Source: Armatimonadota bacterium
GTDB taxonomy: Bacteria; Armatimonadota; Fimbriimonadia; Fimbriimonadales; Fimbriimonadaceae
Reading direction: 5' to 3'
Assembly (NCBI GenBank): GCA_016125185.1
Contig: WGMG01000006.1
Coordinates: 1,426,001 to 1,490,000, forward strand
Length of the DNA stretch: 64,000 nt
Shown here: positions 36,314 to 46,213 of the stretch, piece by piece
Layout of the letters: every line of letters starts with the position of its first letter
Numbering within the stretch: position 1 is the first letter of the stretch
Position numbers and translations under genes: made by a program
The notes under the pieces: generated by a model
What the model saw: only the letters and a program-made list of their open reading frames with translations
What the model was told of the DNA's origin: nothing
Database searches by the model: none

Positions 36314-36388
36314 GGTACTCCGGACGGGATTCGAACCCGCGACCTTCGCCGTGAAAGGGCGATGTCCTAACCGCTAGACGACCGGAGC
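36313..36388 (-). tRNA. tRNA-Glu (anticodon TTC), CCA encoded
   Basis: The reverse strand folds as a 76-base tRNA. The acceptor stem GCTCCGG pairs with CCGGAGT, the D arm contains TCTAGCGGTTAGGA, the anticodon loop is CCTTTCACG with TTC in the anticodon, and the T arm is GCGGGTTCGAATCCCGT. The discriminator A and CCA are genomically encoded. A long terminator follows. Confidence 0.95.
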
Positions 36389-36435
36389 AGACGAGATATT
36401 ATGACCTAGAACGAGGGCAAAATGCCAGTACGGGC

Positions 36436-38109
36436 TTAGGAATTTGAATCCTTGACCTTCGGATCCGGGTTGGAATCGTCTCGCTGATTATCCTTCTCTT
36501 GATCCAGCTCGCCCGGCGTCGGAAGGTCGAGTTTCTTTGCTTCGCTCTGCGAAATGATGCGCTTTCCGAAGAGGAATCGGTTGCCGTAATAAGTTTCGTT
36601 CAGAGAGCTTTCCATAACCCGTCCACCGCCTGAAGAGGCATGAACGAACTTCTGGTTGCCGATGTAGATGCCGACGTGGCTGATGTAACCGCGGGTGTTG
36701 AAGAAGACGAGATCGCCGACTTTGAGGTCCCATCGGCCGACTTTCTTGCCGCGCTGAGCCTGCTCGCGAGCCGTTCTCGGCATGTTGATTCCGATCGACT
36801 TGAAGACCTGGAGGACGAAGCCACTACAATCGGTATAGCTTCGATTGGCGCTGCCGTAGTTGTAGCGCACTCGCGCATTCTCAAACTTCTTGGCCTCGTT
36901 GATCATGGCCTTGATTTTGTCGCCGTGGACAACATCGGTCTCCATGGATCGCTCGTGGCCGGGGAAGCTCACATAGTCGCCGCTCACCCAACCGACCGTG
37001 CCGCCCGAGAACTTGAGCTTGAACCAGTCCTTATGCTCTTCAATAATCTCAGCTTGACCGCCGCTTACCTTCGTGATCGTGGAGTTCGTGACCGACGGGC
37101 CTCGTCGGATATTGACACCGTCGCCGATCAGGCTCACCATCACCGGAGCCGGACCAGAATCAGGCGTCGCGTTGGCGGTCTTCGGATCAGGGTCGATGGA
37201 CGTTCGCTCACCGGTGGCCGAGACTTCCACTGTGTTTTCAGGAAGGGGGCCGGTCGGCTTGGTATCGGCAGGCTTGGCCGCTTCGACCGGCTTCTTCACG
37301 TCTTCGGTCTTGTCCTTGGCTGGCTCTTTGCTCGCCACCACAGGTTCGGGCTTGGCCACAACCTTCGGTGCGTGCTTGCCGTCCTTGTAGTCAAAATTGT
37401 CCGGGAACGAGAGGAAGTCTTTTCGCACCCAACCGATAGTTCCACCCGAGAATTTGAGCTTGTACCAGTCATTCCAATGGTCCACGACCATTGCTTTGCC
37501 GCCGCTGACCTTGCCAGCCGAAGAGTTCGAGGTCGACGGGCCTTTTCGAATATTGACGCTGTCACCAACGACGCTCACGTAGCGGGTGAGGCCATCGGTG
37601 GATTCGGCTTTGGCGAGAACTGCCTGTGGGACCGGATCGAGCTTGATCGGAGTGACCTTGGCTTTGGAGGCGGTCGTCGTTTTGCTCGCGACCTTCAGGA
37701 ATTCGTCCTTCACCCAACCGATGGTGCCGTGCTGAAATCGAAGTTTGTACCAATCGCCTTGATGGGCGAGGATGGCGACATCGCCGCCGGAAACTTTAGT
37801 GACGACCGAGGCGGACGAGTCGGGTCGCGACCGAACGTTTACGTTCGCGCCGGTAACAGTGCCACGGCCGATAGAGGGAGCGGGAGATTCGCTTTCGGTA
37901 TACCGTCGGCCACGATCGTAGGTCTTGCTGGTGGCCTTGCGGTTGATCGTCGATTTGGAACTGGACGACTTGTGCGAGCTAGAAGATTTCTGCTTGCTTG
38001 AGTGGGAAGACTTTTTTTGGTGCGAACCCGAGGACTTTTTGTGCGGTGATGCAATTCCGGTTGAAATTAGCGTCACAGACAACGCGGCAACGAGTACGCT
38101 CTTTATCAA
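36436..38109 (-). CDS. SH3-domain NlpC/P60 peptidoglycan hydrolase
   Basis: The 557-residue exported protein has a signal peptide (about 1-20), a Ser/Lys-rich linker (23-63) and three bacterial SH3 domains. Each SH3 has a phrase such as GANVNVRSRPDSSASVVTKV, GDSVNIRKGPSTSNSSAGKV or GDGVNIRRGPSVTNSTITKV, followed by DWYKLKF-GGTIGWV. The NlpC/P60 domain (about 400-515) has the catalytic Cys in YTDCSGFVLQVFKSIGINMP, His in GYISHVGIYIGNQKF and His in FVHASSGGGRVMESS. Such enzymes cut D-Glu-diaminopimelate bonds in cell-wall stem peptides. The last 40 residues are charged. It is divergent from the glycosyltransferases. Confidence 0.95.
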   Translation of the reverse strand: MIKSVLVAALSVTLISTGIASPHKKSSGSHQKKSSHSSKQKSSSSHKSSSSKSTINRKATSKTYDRGRRYTESESPAPSIGRGTVTGANVNVRSRPDSSASVVTKVSGGDVAILAHQGDWYKLRFQHGTIGWVKDEFLKVASKTTTASKAKVTPIKLDPVPQAVLAKAESTDGLTRYVSVVGDSVNIRKGPSTSNSSAGKVSGGKAMVVDHWNDWYKLKFSGGTIGWVRKDFLSFPDNFDYKDGKHAPKVVAKPEPVVASKEPAKDKTEDVKKPVEAAKPADTKPTGPLPENTVEVSATGERTSIDPDPKTANATPDSGPAPVMVSLIGDGVNIRRGPSVTNSTITKVSGGQAEIIEEHKDWFKLKFSGGTVGWVSGDYVSFPGHERSMETDVVHGDKIKAMINEAKKFENARVRYNYGSANRSYTDCSGFVLQVFKSIGINMPRTAREQAQRGKKVGRWDLKVGDLVFFNTRGYISHVGIYIGNQKFVHASSGGGRVMESSLNETYYGNRFLFGKRIISQSEAKKLDLPTPGELDQEKDNQRDDSNPDPKVKDSNS

Positions 38110-38216
38110 AGTCCCTCTCTCTCCCCTGCTGGATCGCCCGATTTCTCAAGCAATCCTCATTACTATACCCGAATCAACCTGGTAAACGTTCCAGCACCCG
38201 GTAAAATTATGGGGAT

Positions 38217-39071
38217 TTGAAGCTGAGCGTTGTCATCGTCAATTGGAACACGGCTTCATTTCTCCGAGACTGTCTGACTTCCCTCTTCCAATCCCAGGTT
38301 GACGGCGGGTTCGAAGTCATCGTTGTCGACAACCGATCGAGCGACGACAGCGTGAAGGTGGTTCGCGACGAATTCCCCGAGGCTATCCTTCTAGCTGAAG
38401 ACGACAACCACGGCTACGCCAAAGGAAATAACCTCGGCATCGCGAGGGCCACGGGCGAATACATCCTCACTCTCAACTCGGATACGGTACTCGAACCAGA
38501 TGTCCTGGAGCGGTCCATTCAGAAGCTGGCAGGCATGCCGAAATACGGATGCTTGAGCGTGAAATTGATCGGTGCGGACGGCAAACCGCAACGCTCAGTT
38601 CGAGGCTTCCCCAGCGTTTCAGGCATCTTCGGAGACCTTTCGGGTCTAGGGAAGCTGTTCCGCAGTTTCGATTCCTACCGCCTGACCCGCTTCGACTACG
38701 AGATGTCGCAGGATGCGCCGCAACCAATGGGAACTTTCCTCTTGTTTCGGGGGTCGGTTCTGAAAGACATCCCCGGGCCGTTCGACGAGCAATTCCCGAT
38801 CTTCTTCAACGAAGTTGATCTCCTTAAGCAGATGGAGGCCAGGGGCTGGAAATGTTGGTACGAAGCGTCGATCTCTATCCGGCACTTTGGCGGCGAAAGC
38901 ACAAAACAGGTCAAAAAGAGCATGATTTGGGAATCGCATCGAAGCCTGATCCGGTACTTTTCCAAGAACCTGAGAGGTTTGGCGCGAATCTCGCTTCCCT
39001 TTCTCACCGTTGCCGTTTGGCTAGGCGCCCTGGTGCGCGCACGAGGTTTTCATGAAGGATTTCGACCTTAG
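38217..39071 (+). CDS. Family 2 glycosyltransferase
   Basis: The 284-residue GT-A transferase starts at a TTG just after GGGGA. It has LSVVIVNWNTASFLRDCLTS, the nucleotide-binding VIVVDNRSSDDSVKV, and LNSDTVLEPDVLERSI as DxD-like region. The acceptor part includes FFNEVDLLKQMEARGW. This pattern is that of rhamnosyl- or similar GT2 enzymes making surface polysaccharides. It overlaps the next GT2 gene by 20 bases, and the third gene encodes a Wzy/WaaL-like protein, so the three form an O-antigen-type cluster. Confidence 0.9.
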   Translation: MKLSVVIVNWNTASFLRDCLTSLFQSQVDGGFEVIVVDNRSSDDSVKVVRDEFPEAILLAEDDNHGYAKGNNLGIARATGEYILTLNSDTVLEPDVLERSIQKLAGMPKYGCLSVKLIGADGKPQRSVRGFPSVSGIFGDLSGLGKLFRSFDSYRLTRFDYEMSQDAPQPMGTFLLFRGSVLKDIPGPFDEQFPIFFNEVDLLKQMEARGWKCWYEASISIRHFGGESTKQVKKSMIWESHRSLIRYFSKNLRGLARISLPFLTVAVWLGALVRARGFHEGFRP

Positions 39072-39951
39072 TATTACGATTTGCAGTTGGAATACGGTCG
39101 AGGACCTTCGCATCTGTCTGGACAGCCTGCAGAAGATTCGCGACGAGGCGAGCTTCGAGGTGATCGTGGTGGACAACAACTCCGAAGACGGCTCGCCGGT
39201 GATGGTCGAGCAGGAGTTCCCGTGGGTGAACCTCCAAAAGATGACCCAAAACCTGGGCTTTGTGGGCGGGCAGAACTATGCGGCTGAGAACCGGCACGGG
39301 CGTCATGTTTTGCCGCTCAACTCGGACACCATCGTTCACCCCGGCGCGATCCGTGGGCTTCTCGACTACCTGGAATCGAACCCGGAGGTCGGCGTCGTGG
39401 CCCCGAAACTTCTCAATCCAGATGGCTCGCTTCAATACAGTTGTCGACGCTTCCCCAACCCGGTGGCGGCCCTCTTCCGCAACACGCTTTTGGGTCGTCT
39501 GTTTCCCAACAATCGATTTACGAAGGACTATCTGATGCAGGATTGGTCGCACGACGCGCCGCGCGAAGTCGACTGGGTCTCTGGTGCCGCCTTCCTCGCC
39601 CGCGATACGCTGGTGGCCGAGATCGGGCTGTTTGATCCCGAGTACGTGATGTTCTGCGAAGACGTCGACTTCTGCTTCCAGACATGGCGTCACGGCAAGA
39701 AAGTAATCTATCTGCCAGAATTTCAGATTACACACGCGATTGGGCGCAGTACCGACAAGGCGCCGAATCGCATGATAGGCAGGTTTCACCGCTCTATGTT
39801 CCGCTTTTACAGAAAGAACATCGTCCCCCAGCAGAGTCTGGTGGTTCGCCCGTTCTCGCTGGCGTTAGCGGCGACCGCGCTATCCGCTCGGGCTTCCCTC
39901 TTCATCCTTCGCAATAAGATCGACATTGTGAAAAGGAAGCTGAGCCGGTGA
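39052..39951 (+). CDS. Family 2 glycosyltransferase
   Basis: This 299-residue GT2 protein is related to its upstream neighbour: LSITICSWNTVEDLRICLDS, FEVIVVDNNSEDGSPVMVEQ, LNSDTIVHPGAIRGLLDYL and VMFCEDVDFCFQTWRHGKK. The C-terminal helix (FSLALAATALSARASLFILR) may bind the membrane. It starts inside the preceding gene (20-base overlap) and ends with a four-base overlap with the ligase/polymerase gene, so the operon is tightly coupled. Sugar specificity is unknown. Confidence 0.9.
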   Translation: MKDFDLSITICSWNTVEDLRICLDSLQKIRDEASFEVIVVDNNSEDGSPVMVEQEFPWVNLQKMTQNLGFVGGQNYAAENRHGRHVLPLNSDTIVHPGAIRGLLDYLESNPEVGVVAPKLLNPDGSLQYSCRRFPNPVAALFRNTLLGRLFPNNRFTKDYLMQDWSHDAPREVDWVSGAAFLARDTLVAEIGLFDPEYVMFCEDVDFCFQTWRHGKKVIYLPEFQITHAIGRSTDKAPNRMIGRFHRSMFRFYRKNIVPQQSLVVRPFSLALAATALSARASLFILRNKIDIVKRKLSR

Positions 39952-42047
39952 AGAAGTTTCCGCACTGGACCATATTAAGTGTGGCTTTCGGGGCGTTTCT
40001 TCTGCCCCTCCTAGGTGGAAAAATCAGTCTCGAAGCGGGACGAATCTCGCCCGAAACCAGCATGCTTCAGGCGATGTTGAACGGACAAGACGCGCCGTTC
40101 CTCACCCACTTCTTCCTCTCGCTATTCTTCTTCATTCCGCTGACGGTGACGCTATTCACCCATAAGATTTCCCACGTGGTGAACCTACGGATCACGTTCT
40201 GGCTCGCAATGTTCGGCGCGTGTCTTGGAGCTTCGATCCTGGTCACAAGTTTTCCCGCAGTGACGATCCTGTACGTGCTGGAATGGGCCATGATGTCGCT
40301 GGCGTTCTTCGCAGTGACGCTATGCTGTGGTCGCAAGCAGTCGATCATTCCAATCTTGAGCCTCGTTGCGGGGATCACTCTGGCCGCGATTTCCGGCATC
40401 TTAGAATATCGGGACGCACGGGTTTATGATCCTGGCTATCGAATTTTTGCCCTCCAGATCGGTCCCAACCAGGCCGGGGCCATGCTGGCAGCAGGCACGG
40501 TGCTAGCTCTCGTTCTTGCCTTGCGGTACGAACGGCTTCCGCGATTGGCCCTGATTCTGGCTGGCACCCTGCAGTGCTTCGCCTTGGTGCTCACACAATC
40601 GAAGGGCGCAATCCTCTGTCTGCCGTTGGGAATCATTGCTGTCCTCATCGGCCTGCTCGTGTTGAAGCCAACCAAACCCGGCACGGCGGTGGCAGTCCTG
40701 CTGATACCGCTGGTCCTGACTGGCGGAATGGCGATGGCGGCGCAGAAGGCCGCAACCGCCCAAAGCGGAACGACGGCAATTTCTCGCCTCGAGAACACCG
40801 GTGGGGAGGCGGCCCAGTCGGCTGGCTTCCGCAAGCTTCTTTGGGTATCGGCAATCGACCTGACGAAACAGCGTCCATATGGATGGGGATTGGGGAGCTT
40901 TTGGTACGAGTCGACTCGCCCCGGCCTCGTCACCCAAACGACGCTGGCCCACGAGACTTTTCTTCAACTCGCCAGCGAGGCCTCGCCGGTCGCGGCGTTC
41001 TCGTTGGTCGCCTTTCTCGGCGCCGTGGTCGTGTGGGGCATGCGCGGAATCCGAAAGGTTTCGCCAGATTCGCAGATTCTACTCGTCGGCATCTTTGGCG
41101 CGCTGGCCGTGTCGGTCGCCCACAATCTCGTCGACTCCGACATGTACATCTTCGGTCTTGGGTCGATGGTGTTTCTCTTCTGCGGCGCGTTTACCGCTTC
41201 TTCTGCCGATTCCCAGGCGCCAGAGTTCATTTTCACCCTGCCAAAAGTCGCCTACGGAATCGCGGCGGTGGTCCTGATTCCCCTTTGTTTGTCTGTCGGG
41301 ATCGCCGAAACCTTCCGCTCCCGAGCCAGGGACGCCATGGACCACAGCGACCGCCAGGCAATGCTGGACAATGCCAACGCCGCACTTTCCATCACGTTTG
41401 CCGATGGCGAAGCCCTCTCCCTTCGAGCCTTGGCCAATCCTAACGAAGCCGATCTCGTGTCCGCGGCACAACTACACCCCTCGCCCAAGGCGTACCGAGC
41501 GCTAGCCGATTACTATCTGAATCAAGGCAAGGATCAAGATTGTTACCGAGCCCTCGACAAAGCCCTGGAGCGCGACCCTAACAATGCCAGCGCTCTGCTG
41601 AAGTACATGGAGGCCGCGCAGAAGTTCGGCAATATCGAACTTGCGACCAAAGAAGCCAACGCGCTCATCGCTACCGAGACCACGCCCTATTTCACGGTCC
41701 GAAGTCAGCCTGAATTCATCCCTACTCAGACCTACGACGCTCGGCTCTTCTTGGCCAAGCAGAGCAAGAGCCCAGCCGAGAAAGTCAAGCTCCTGGAATC
41801 GGCGGTGATGGGCTTTATCCAATACCGAGACACCACCGGGCCGGTCGTCGCGCGGAACCTGAAGGCGATGCCCAACGGCAACTTTGGTGGGGAGGATCGC
41901 GACACGCTCGAGACCCACTACCGCTTGGCAATCGAAGCCTGTAAAGAGTTGGAAACTCTCCAACCCACGGTTGGGCTCAATTATCAGTTCGACCCGCGGG
42001 GAGAAGCCGACAAGTTTGCGGCCGCATTGGAAGCGCTGAATAAGTAG
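39948..42047 (+). CDS. O-antigen ligase/polymerase (Wzy/WaaL-like) with TPR tail
   Basis: The 699-residue protein starts with GTG. About twelve hydrophobic helices fill residues 5-465, including VAGITLAAISGILEYRD and GPNQAGAMLAAGTVLALVLA. The Wzy_C region contains GWGLGSFWYESTRPG and the conserved histidine in AHETFLQLASEASP. After residue 480 comes a soluble part with TPR-like repeats (PSPKAYRALADYYLNQGKDQ, DPNNASALLKYMEAAQKFG). Such proteins join or polymerise polysaccharide repeats in the periplasm. Its last 64 bases overlap the convergent PBP2 gene. Confidence 0.88.
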   Translation: MKKFPHWTILSVAFGAFLLPLLGGKISLEAGRISPETSMLQAMLNGQDAPFLTHFFLSLFFFIPLTVTLFTHKISHVVNLRITFWLAMFGACLGASILVTSFPAVTILYVLEWAMMSLAFFAVTLCCGRKQSIIPILSLVAGITLAAISGILEYRDARVYDPGYRIFALQIGPNQAGAMLAAGTVLALVLALRYERLPRLALILAGTLQCFALVLTQSKGAILCLPLGIIAVLIGLLVLKPTKPGTAVAVLLIPLVLTGGMAMAAQKAATAQSGTTAISRLENTGGEAAQSAGFRKLLWVSAIDLTKQRPYGWGLGSFWYESTRPGLVTQTTLAHETFLQLASEASPVAAFSLVAFLGAVVVWGMRGIRKVSPDSQILLVGIFGALAVSVAHNLVDSDMYIFGLGSMVFLFCGAFTASSADSQAPEFIFTLPKVAYGIAAVVLIPLCLSVGIAETFRSRARDAMDHSDRQAMLDNANAALSITFADGEALSLRALANPNEADLVSAAQLHPSPKAYRALADYYLNQGKDQDCYRALDKALERDPNNASALLKYMEAAQKFGNIELATKEANALIATETTPYFTVRSQPEFIPTQTYDARLFLAKQSKSPAEKVKLLESAVMGFIQYRDTTGPVVARNLKAMPNGNFGGEDRDTLETHYRLAIEACKELETLQPTVGLNYQFDPRGEADKFAAALEALNK

Positions 42048-43792
42048 TGCTTGACGATGCCGGCAGCGATAGGCGCGGCAAAGTCTCCGCCCTGTCCCGC
42101 CCCCTCGGCGATGACGCAGATGGCAATCTTCGGATTCTGTCGTGGGGCAAAGCCGACAAACCAGGAGTGGGTGACGCCTTCGATTTTGTGGCCAAACTCA
42201 GCGCTACCGGTCTTGCCGCCCCAATCGACGCCCTCGATCTGAGCCTTCCTGGCGGTTCCGTTTTCGACGACGTTATGAAGCGCGCCCTGAAGCATGTCCC
42301 AGAACCATTCGTCAGCCTTGACGGTATGCAGAATCTCCGGCTTGATGTAAGTCGTCTCGTTGGTGATCGCGTCTCGGATCGCATGGACCAAGTGGGGCCG
42401 GTACTGGACACCCCGGTTGGCAACCAGCGCAACCAGGTTGGCCATCTGGAGCGGTGTCGCTGTCACATAGCCTTGACCAATGCCCATCTGCGCTAGGTTT
42501 CCAACGCGGAAGGGACGCGGTGGATCGTAGCGATTTCGCCATTCGTCAGTCGGGATGGTTCCGCGAATCTCGCCGGGAATGTCGAGCCCGGTGGGTTCGC
42601 CAAAGCCGCAGTCGAGCGCGGTCTGAACCATTTCTTGAGCCCCGGCTTTGACCGCCATTGTGGCAAAGAAGGTGTTGCAGGACTTGGTAAGGGCCTGAGT
42701 GTAGCCGATGGTGCCGTGCACGCCTTCGCACCGCATCTTGCTCCGCGCCGAAAAGTGATACGCGCCATCGCAGTAGACACTCGTGTTTTCGTTCAGCACT
42801 CCGGCACGGTACGCGGCGATCGAAGTGAGAATCTTGAAAGTCGATCCGGGTGCGTACGCGCCGCCGATCGCACGAAAGACCATTGGCGTAGCCGGATTGT
42901 CCTGAAGAGCTTTATACTGCGCCGAGCTAATACCGTCGAGGAATGGGCTCACGTCGTAAGTCGGGTTCGAGACCAGGGCCAGGACCTCGCCGTTGCTGGG
43001 ATCGATCGCGGCAACCGCGCCGCGGAAACCAAGGTTCGAAAGCGTCTGCTGGGCGTACTGCTGAAGGGAGGCGTCGATGGTCAGGTGAAGCTGTTTGCCG
43101 GGAATAGCGGGTTCTTCGGTCTGGAAACGAGCCTTTTTGGTGCCTTCGGTCACATCCTTGCCGGGCGTGCCCATCAGCTCTTTCTCATATTGCCGTTCGA
43201 CGCCCGCTTTGCCGACATAGTCGGCAGGGTCGATGCCTTCCTCCTGCAGCCGCTTTTCGTCTCGATCCGAAGGCGTCCAAACGTAACCCAGCAGGTGCGT
43301 GAAGTCCTTCGTGTCCTTATAGGTCCGCATCGGCTTTTCGTCGATCTCAACGCCAGGAAGGTCGGGAGCTTCGGCGATCTTGGTCGCGATTTGAATGCTG
43401 ATTCCCGCTTTGATCGGGGCCGGTCGATTTCGCCACGCTTCTTCGGCGATATTGTCGTTAATCTCATCAACCGACATGTCGAGGAGCTTCGACAGCTTCT
43501 CAATCACCTCGGGGTGCTTCTTGGCCTCGAATGGCTTCACGGTAACAACCAGTTGGCCCTGTACTCCGGCGAGAATCTTTCCCCGACGATCATAGATCGT
43601 CCCTCTCGGCGCGAGCTTAGGAACGATGGATTTGCCGATCTTAGAGGCTTCGTCGACCAGATCGGGCGCTTGGACGATTTGGAGGTACCAAAGGCGGAAG
43701 CCGAGGGCGGCGAACAAGGGAAGGATGAGACAGGGGAACCAATACAGGCGGCGGTCGACTTCGGGGCGGCGAGGGGCGTGCAGGACGCTCAC
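41984..43792 (-). CDS. mrdA: Penicillin-binding protein 2 (elongation-specific transpeptidase)
   Basis: The 602-residue class B PBP has one N-terminal transmembrane helix (about 19-40) and a dimerisation domain with PRGTIYDRRGKILA (62-75). The transpeptidase domain has STFK at 317-320 (catalytic Ser317), SCN at 371-373 and KTG at 527-529. Phrases such as GKAGVERQYEKELMGTPG and GQGYVTATPLQMANLVA are typical of PBP2 of the rod complex. It crosslinks lateral-wall peptidoglycan. It overlaps the PBP1A gene by four bases and the ligase gene on the opposite strand by 64. No mreBCD or rodA is visible here. Confidence 0.93.
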   Translation of the reverse strand: MSVLHAPRRPEVDRRLYWFPCLILPLFAALGFRLWYLQIVQAPDLVDEASKIGKSIVPKLAPRGTIYDRRGKILAGVQGQLVVTVKPFEAKKHPEVIEKLSKLLDMSVDEINDNIAEEAWRNRPAPIKAGISIQIATKIAEAPDLPGVEIDEKPMRTYKDTKDFTHLLGYVWTPSDRDEKRLQEEGIDPADYVGKAGVERQYEKELMGTPGKDVTEGTKKARFQTEEPAIPGKQLHLTIDASLQQYAQQTLSNLGFRGAVAAIDPSNGEVLALVSNPTYDVSPFLDGISSAQYKALQDNPATPMVFRAIGGAYAPGSTFKILTSIAAYRAGVLNENTSVYCDGAYHFSARSKMRCEGVHGTIGYTQALTKSCNTFFATMAVKAGAQEMVQTALDCGFGEPTGLDIPGEIRGTIPTDEWRNRYDPPRPFRVGNLAQMGIGQGYVTATPLQMANLVALVANRGVQYRPHLVHAIRDAITNETTYIKPEILHTVKADEWFWDMLQGALHNVVENGTARKAQIEGVDWGGKTGSAEFGHKIEGVTHSWFVGFAPRQNPKIAICVIAEGAGQGGDFAAPIAAGIVKHYLFSASNAAANLSASPRGSN

Positions 43793-46173
43793 TTCATGCC
43801 ACCGCCTTCATCCGGAGCGTGATGGATCGTGCATTTCTTGCGGGGTCGCTTGCTCTTGAGGAATCGACGATTGATCGTTTCCGGGCAGTAGCGCGTGGCC
43901 AACATGCCGGAGTCGGCACAAACCTCTACCTCGACATAGTCGCTATCGCTTGGCTTTTTGGTCTTCGAGTCGTCGGGAGGCTTCGGTCCGTTAGTACCGT
44001 TTGTCTTTGTCGGCGGGGCATCGCCGGTCCCCGGGTTCGAAGCGGGATCATTTTTCGGATCGGTCGGCACGGCATCGCCACCATCGGCAGGCGGACCATC
44101 GCCGGTGGCCGGTGCGCCGGGACCACCGTCGATCGTCACTCGATTCTGATCGTCGGGATTATCTGCAGGCGCGTTGTTGGCGTCAGTCGCGGCCGGAACC
44201 TCAGGCTTCGGCTTGTGCTTCATCTCATCGCTTTCGGCGTGCTTGCTGAAGTCGGGTTTGACATCGCTGCCATACTTCGCGATGGTTGGAATCATGGCCT
44301 GAGCCCAAATTGGCGCGGCTGTCGAACCACCGTATTGGTTCATCGGCCTTAGGAGCCACCGATGGTGCTTCCTGTCATACGTCTGATTCGCAACAACCGC
44401 GATTCCGATAACGCCTTTTGAGTAGCCACAGAACCAGAGGCTCTTGCCGTCGTTGGTGGTGCCGGTTTTGCCCCGAGCATCGGGACACTCACCCGCTTGG
44501 GTACCGGTGCCGCTCGTGACCACTCCCCGCATTAGCTTGTCCATGGTCGCGCAGATGCTCGGTCCGATGCGCGTCGTAACGTATTCCATCTTGCCCTGGT
44601 AGACGATATTGCCTTCGGGGCCAAGGATTTCCTTGATGCGATACGGTTTGACTCGCCGTCCGTCCAGAGCGAACACGGAGTAGGCTTCCAACATCTCGAT
44701 CGGCTTCACCTCGGAAGCGCCCAGTGCGGAGGCGGGATAAGGTTGGATCTTCGAGTCAAAGCCAAAGTCTTCGGTGATCAGATCGGCCGCGCGCTTCGGT
44801 CCGATGTTAATCATCGTATGCACGGCGGGAACGTTGATGGAGTTGACGAAAGCGCTCCAAAGAGATACCGAGCCGCCATATCCACCGTGGTTTCGAGGAT
44901 TGTAGTAGCGTCCGTTGCCCAACGGCCACTTCACCATCTCGTTGGATATCTCGGAGTCTTCATCGTTCAGAACGCCTTCCTTGAGAGCTTCCGAGTAAAC
45001 AAACGACTTGAAGCTTGAGCCTGGCTGGAGAGGGCTCTGCGTTGTATAGCTGTACTGGTTCTTGCTGAAGTCCCGACCGCCAACGTCGGCAAGGATTCGG
45101 CCCTCGCTATCCATGCAGATAAACGCGCCGACGTTTGCCTCGTCGTTGTTGCGAATCTCACGTTCGGTCGACTTCTCCGCCGACTCTTGAAGGTCGGAGT
45201 CCAGTGTGGTGGTGATGGTGTATCCACCTTCGGAGATATTGATTCCAAGCTGGTCGAGATCACGCTTGACCGCGGCCACGAAGTATGGCGCCGCGTAAAT
45301 CTTAGAGAACTTTTGGCGGGCGAAACCGCGAACTTTAGGCTTTTCGGCCTTAGCTTTGTCGTACTCGCCCTGGGTAATCCACCCTTGTTCGAGCATCGTG
45401 TTGAGCACGACCTTCTTGTTGAAGTCGGATATTTGATAGTTGCGAACCGGATTTTGGGAGCTTGGCAGGCGAATACATCGGGCGATCATCGCCGCCTCGG
45501 CAAGATCGAGGTCTTTTGCTTCTTTGCCAAAGTAGATTTCCGCGGCGGCATTGAGGCCGTAGGCCTGCTCACCATAATAAATCTGGTTGATGTACAGCTC
45601 CAGAATCTGATCCTTGGTGTACTTCTTCTCCAAGTTGAAGGCGATCGAAATGTCCTGAATCTTTCGTCGGAAGGTCACTTGGCTCGCCGAGAAAAGCTTC
45701 TTCGCCAACTGCATGGTGATGGTGCTTCCACCGCCATCGACTTCACCCTTCGACGCCAGGTGAACGGTTGCACGGGCCAAGCCCATGTAATCCACGCCGT
45801 GATGCTCGTAGAACCGCTTATCTTCGGCCGCCAGGATCGCGTACTTGACGTACTCGGGAAGGTCAGATAGTGCGACCGGATCACGATAGATCGGACGAAT
45901 TTCGTACAGCAGCTTGCCATGCGCACTGTAGATGCGCGAAGGCTTGGAGTTGTATTCCTTGATCTTTTCGTCGATATGCTCAACCAGCGGCTCGACTTCC
46001 TGGATGTTTTTGTACATGAACCAGGCGCTGCCCATCGCGCCGACGCAACCAGCGAAGACGAGGGTCAGGAACGTCCACTTGAGGAACTTCACCAAGGGAG
46101 AGCTTTGACGCTTCTTCTTCTTGGGTGCGGCTTTCTTCCGCTCGTTTACGACGGTTCGTTTCGCGGTAGCCAC
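43789..46173 (-). CDS. Class A penicillin-binding protein (PBP1A-type)
   Basis: The 794-residue protein has a basic cytoplasmic tail (1-27) and one helix (30-54). The GT51 glycosyltransferase domain has AAEDKRFYEHHGVDY with catalytic Glu117, GGGSTITMQLAKKL and QILELYINQIYYGEQAYGL. The transpeptidase domain (about 340-630) has SSFK at 386-389 and the KTGTT motif in GKTGTTNDGKSLWF. The tail from about 660 is rich in Asp, Pro and Ala, then ends with a cysteine-containing segment (VCADSGMLATRYCP). It is coupled to the PBP2 gene by a 4-base overlap and follows the sigma-E-type operon. Confidence 0.95.
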   Translation of the reverse strand: MATAKRTVVNERKKAAPKKKKRQSSPLVKFLKWTFLTLVFAGCVGAMGSAWFMYKNIQEVEPLVEHIDEKIKEYNSKPSRIYSAHGKLLYEIRPIYRDPVALSDLPEYVKYAILAAEDKRFYEHHGVDYMGLARATVHLASKGEVDGGGSTITMQLAKKLFSASQVTFRRKIQDISIAFNLEKKYTKDQILELYINQIYYGEQAYGLNAAAEIYFGKEAKDLDLAEAAMIARCIRLPSSQNPVRNYQISDFNKKVVLNTMLEQGWITQGEYDKAKAEKPKVRGFARQKFSKIYAAPYFVAAVKRDLDQLGINISEGGYTITTTLDSDLQESAEKSTEREIRNNDEANVGAFICMDSEGRILADVGGRDFSKNQYSYTTQSPLQPGSSFKSFVYSEALKEGVLNDEDSEISNEMVKWPLGNGRYYNPRNHGGYGGSVSLWSAFVNSINVPAVHTMINIGPKRAADLITEDFGFDSKIQPYPASALGASEVKPIEMLEAYSVFALDGRRVKPYRIKEILGPEGNIVYQGKMEYVTTRIGPSICATMDKLMRGVVTSGTGTQAGECPDARGKTGTTNDGKSLWFCGYSKGVIGIAVVANQTYDRKHHRWLLRPMNQYGGSTAAPIWAQAMIPTIAKYGSDVKPDFSKHAESDEMKHKPKPEVPAATDANNAPADNPDDQNRVTIDGGPGAPATGDGPPADGGDAVPTDPKNDPASNPGTGDAPPTKTNGTNGPKPPDDSKTKKPSDSDYVEVEVCADSGMLATRYCPETINRRFLKSKRPRKKCTIHHAPDEGGGMK

Positions 46174-46213
46174 GAGTTAATTATAGACTGATCTTAAGGA
46201 AAGACCAGGATTG

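Noticed and set aside
36114-36377. Open frame across the tRNA-Glu region
   Set aside because: It covers the tRNA and its terminator and shows no protein family features.
36640-38001. Long open frame on the plus strand (about 450 codons)
   Set aside because: It is antisense to the SH3-NlpC/P60 gene, whose domains and catalytic residues are clear; the antisense frame shows only low-complexity charged sequence.
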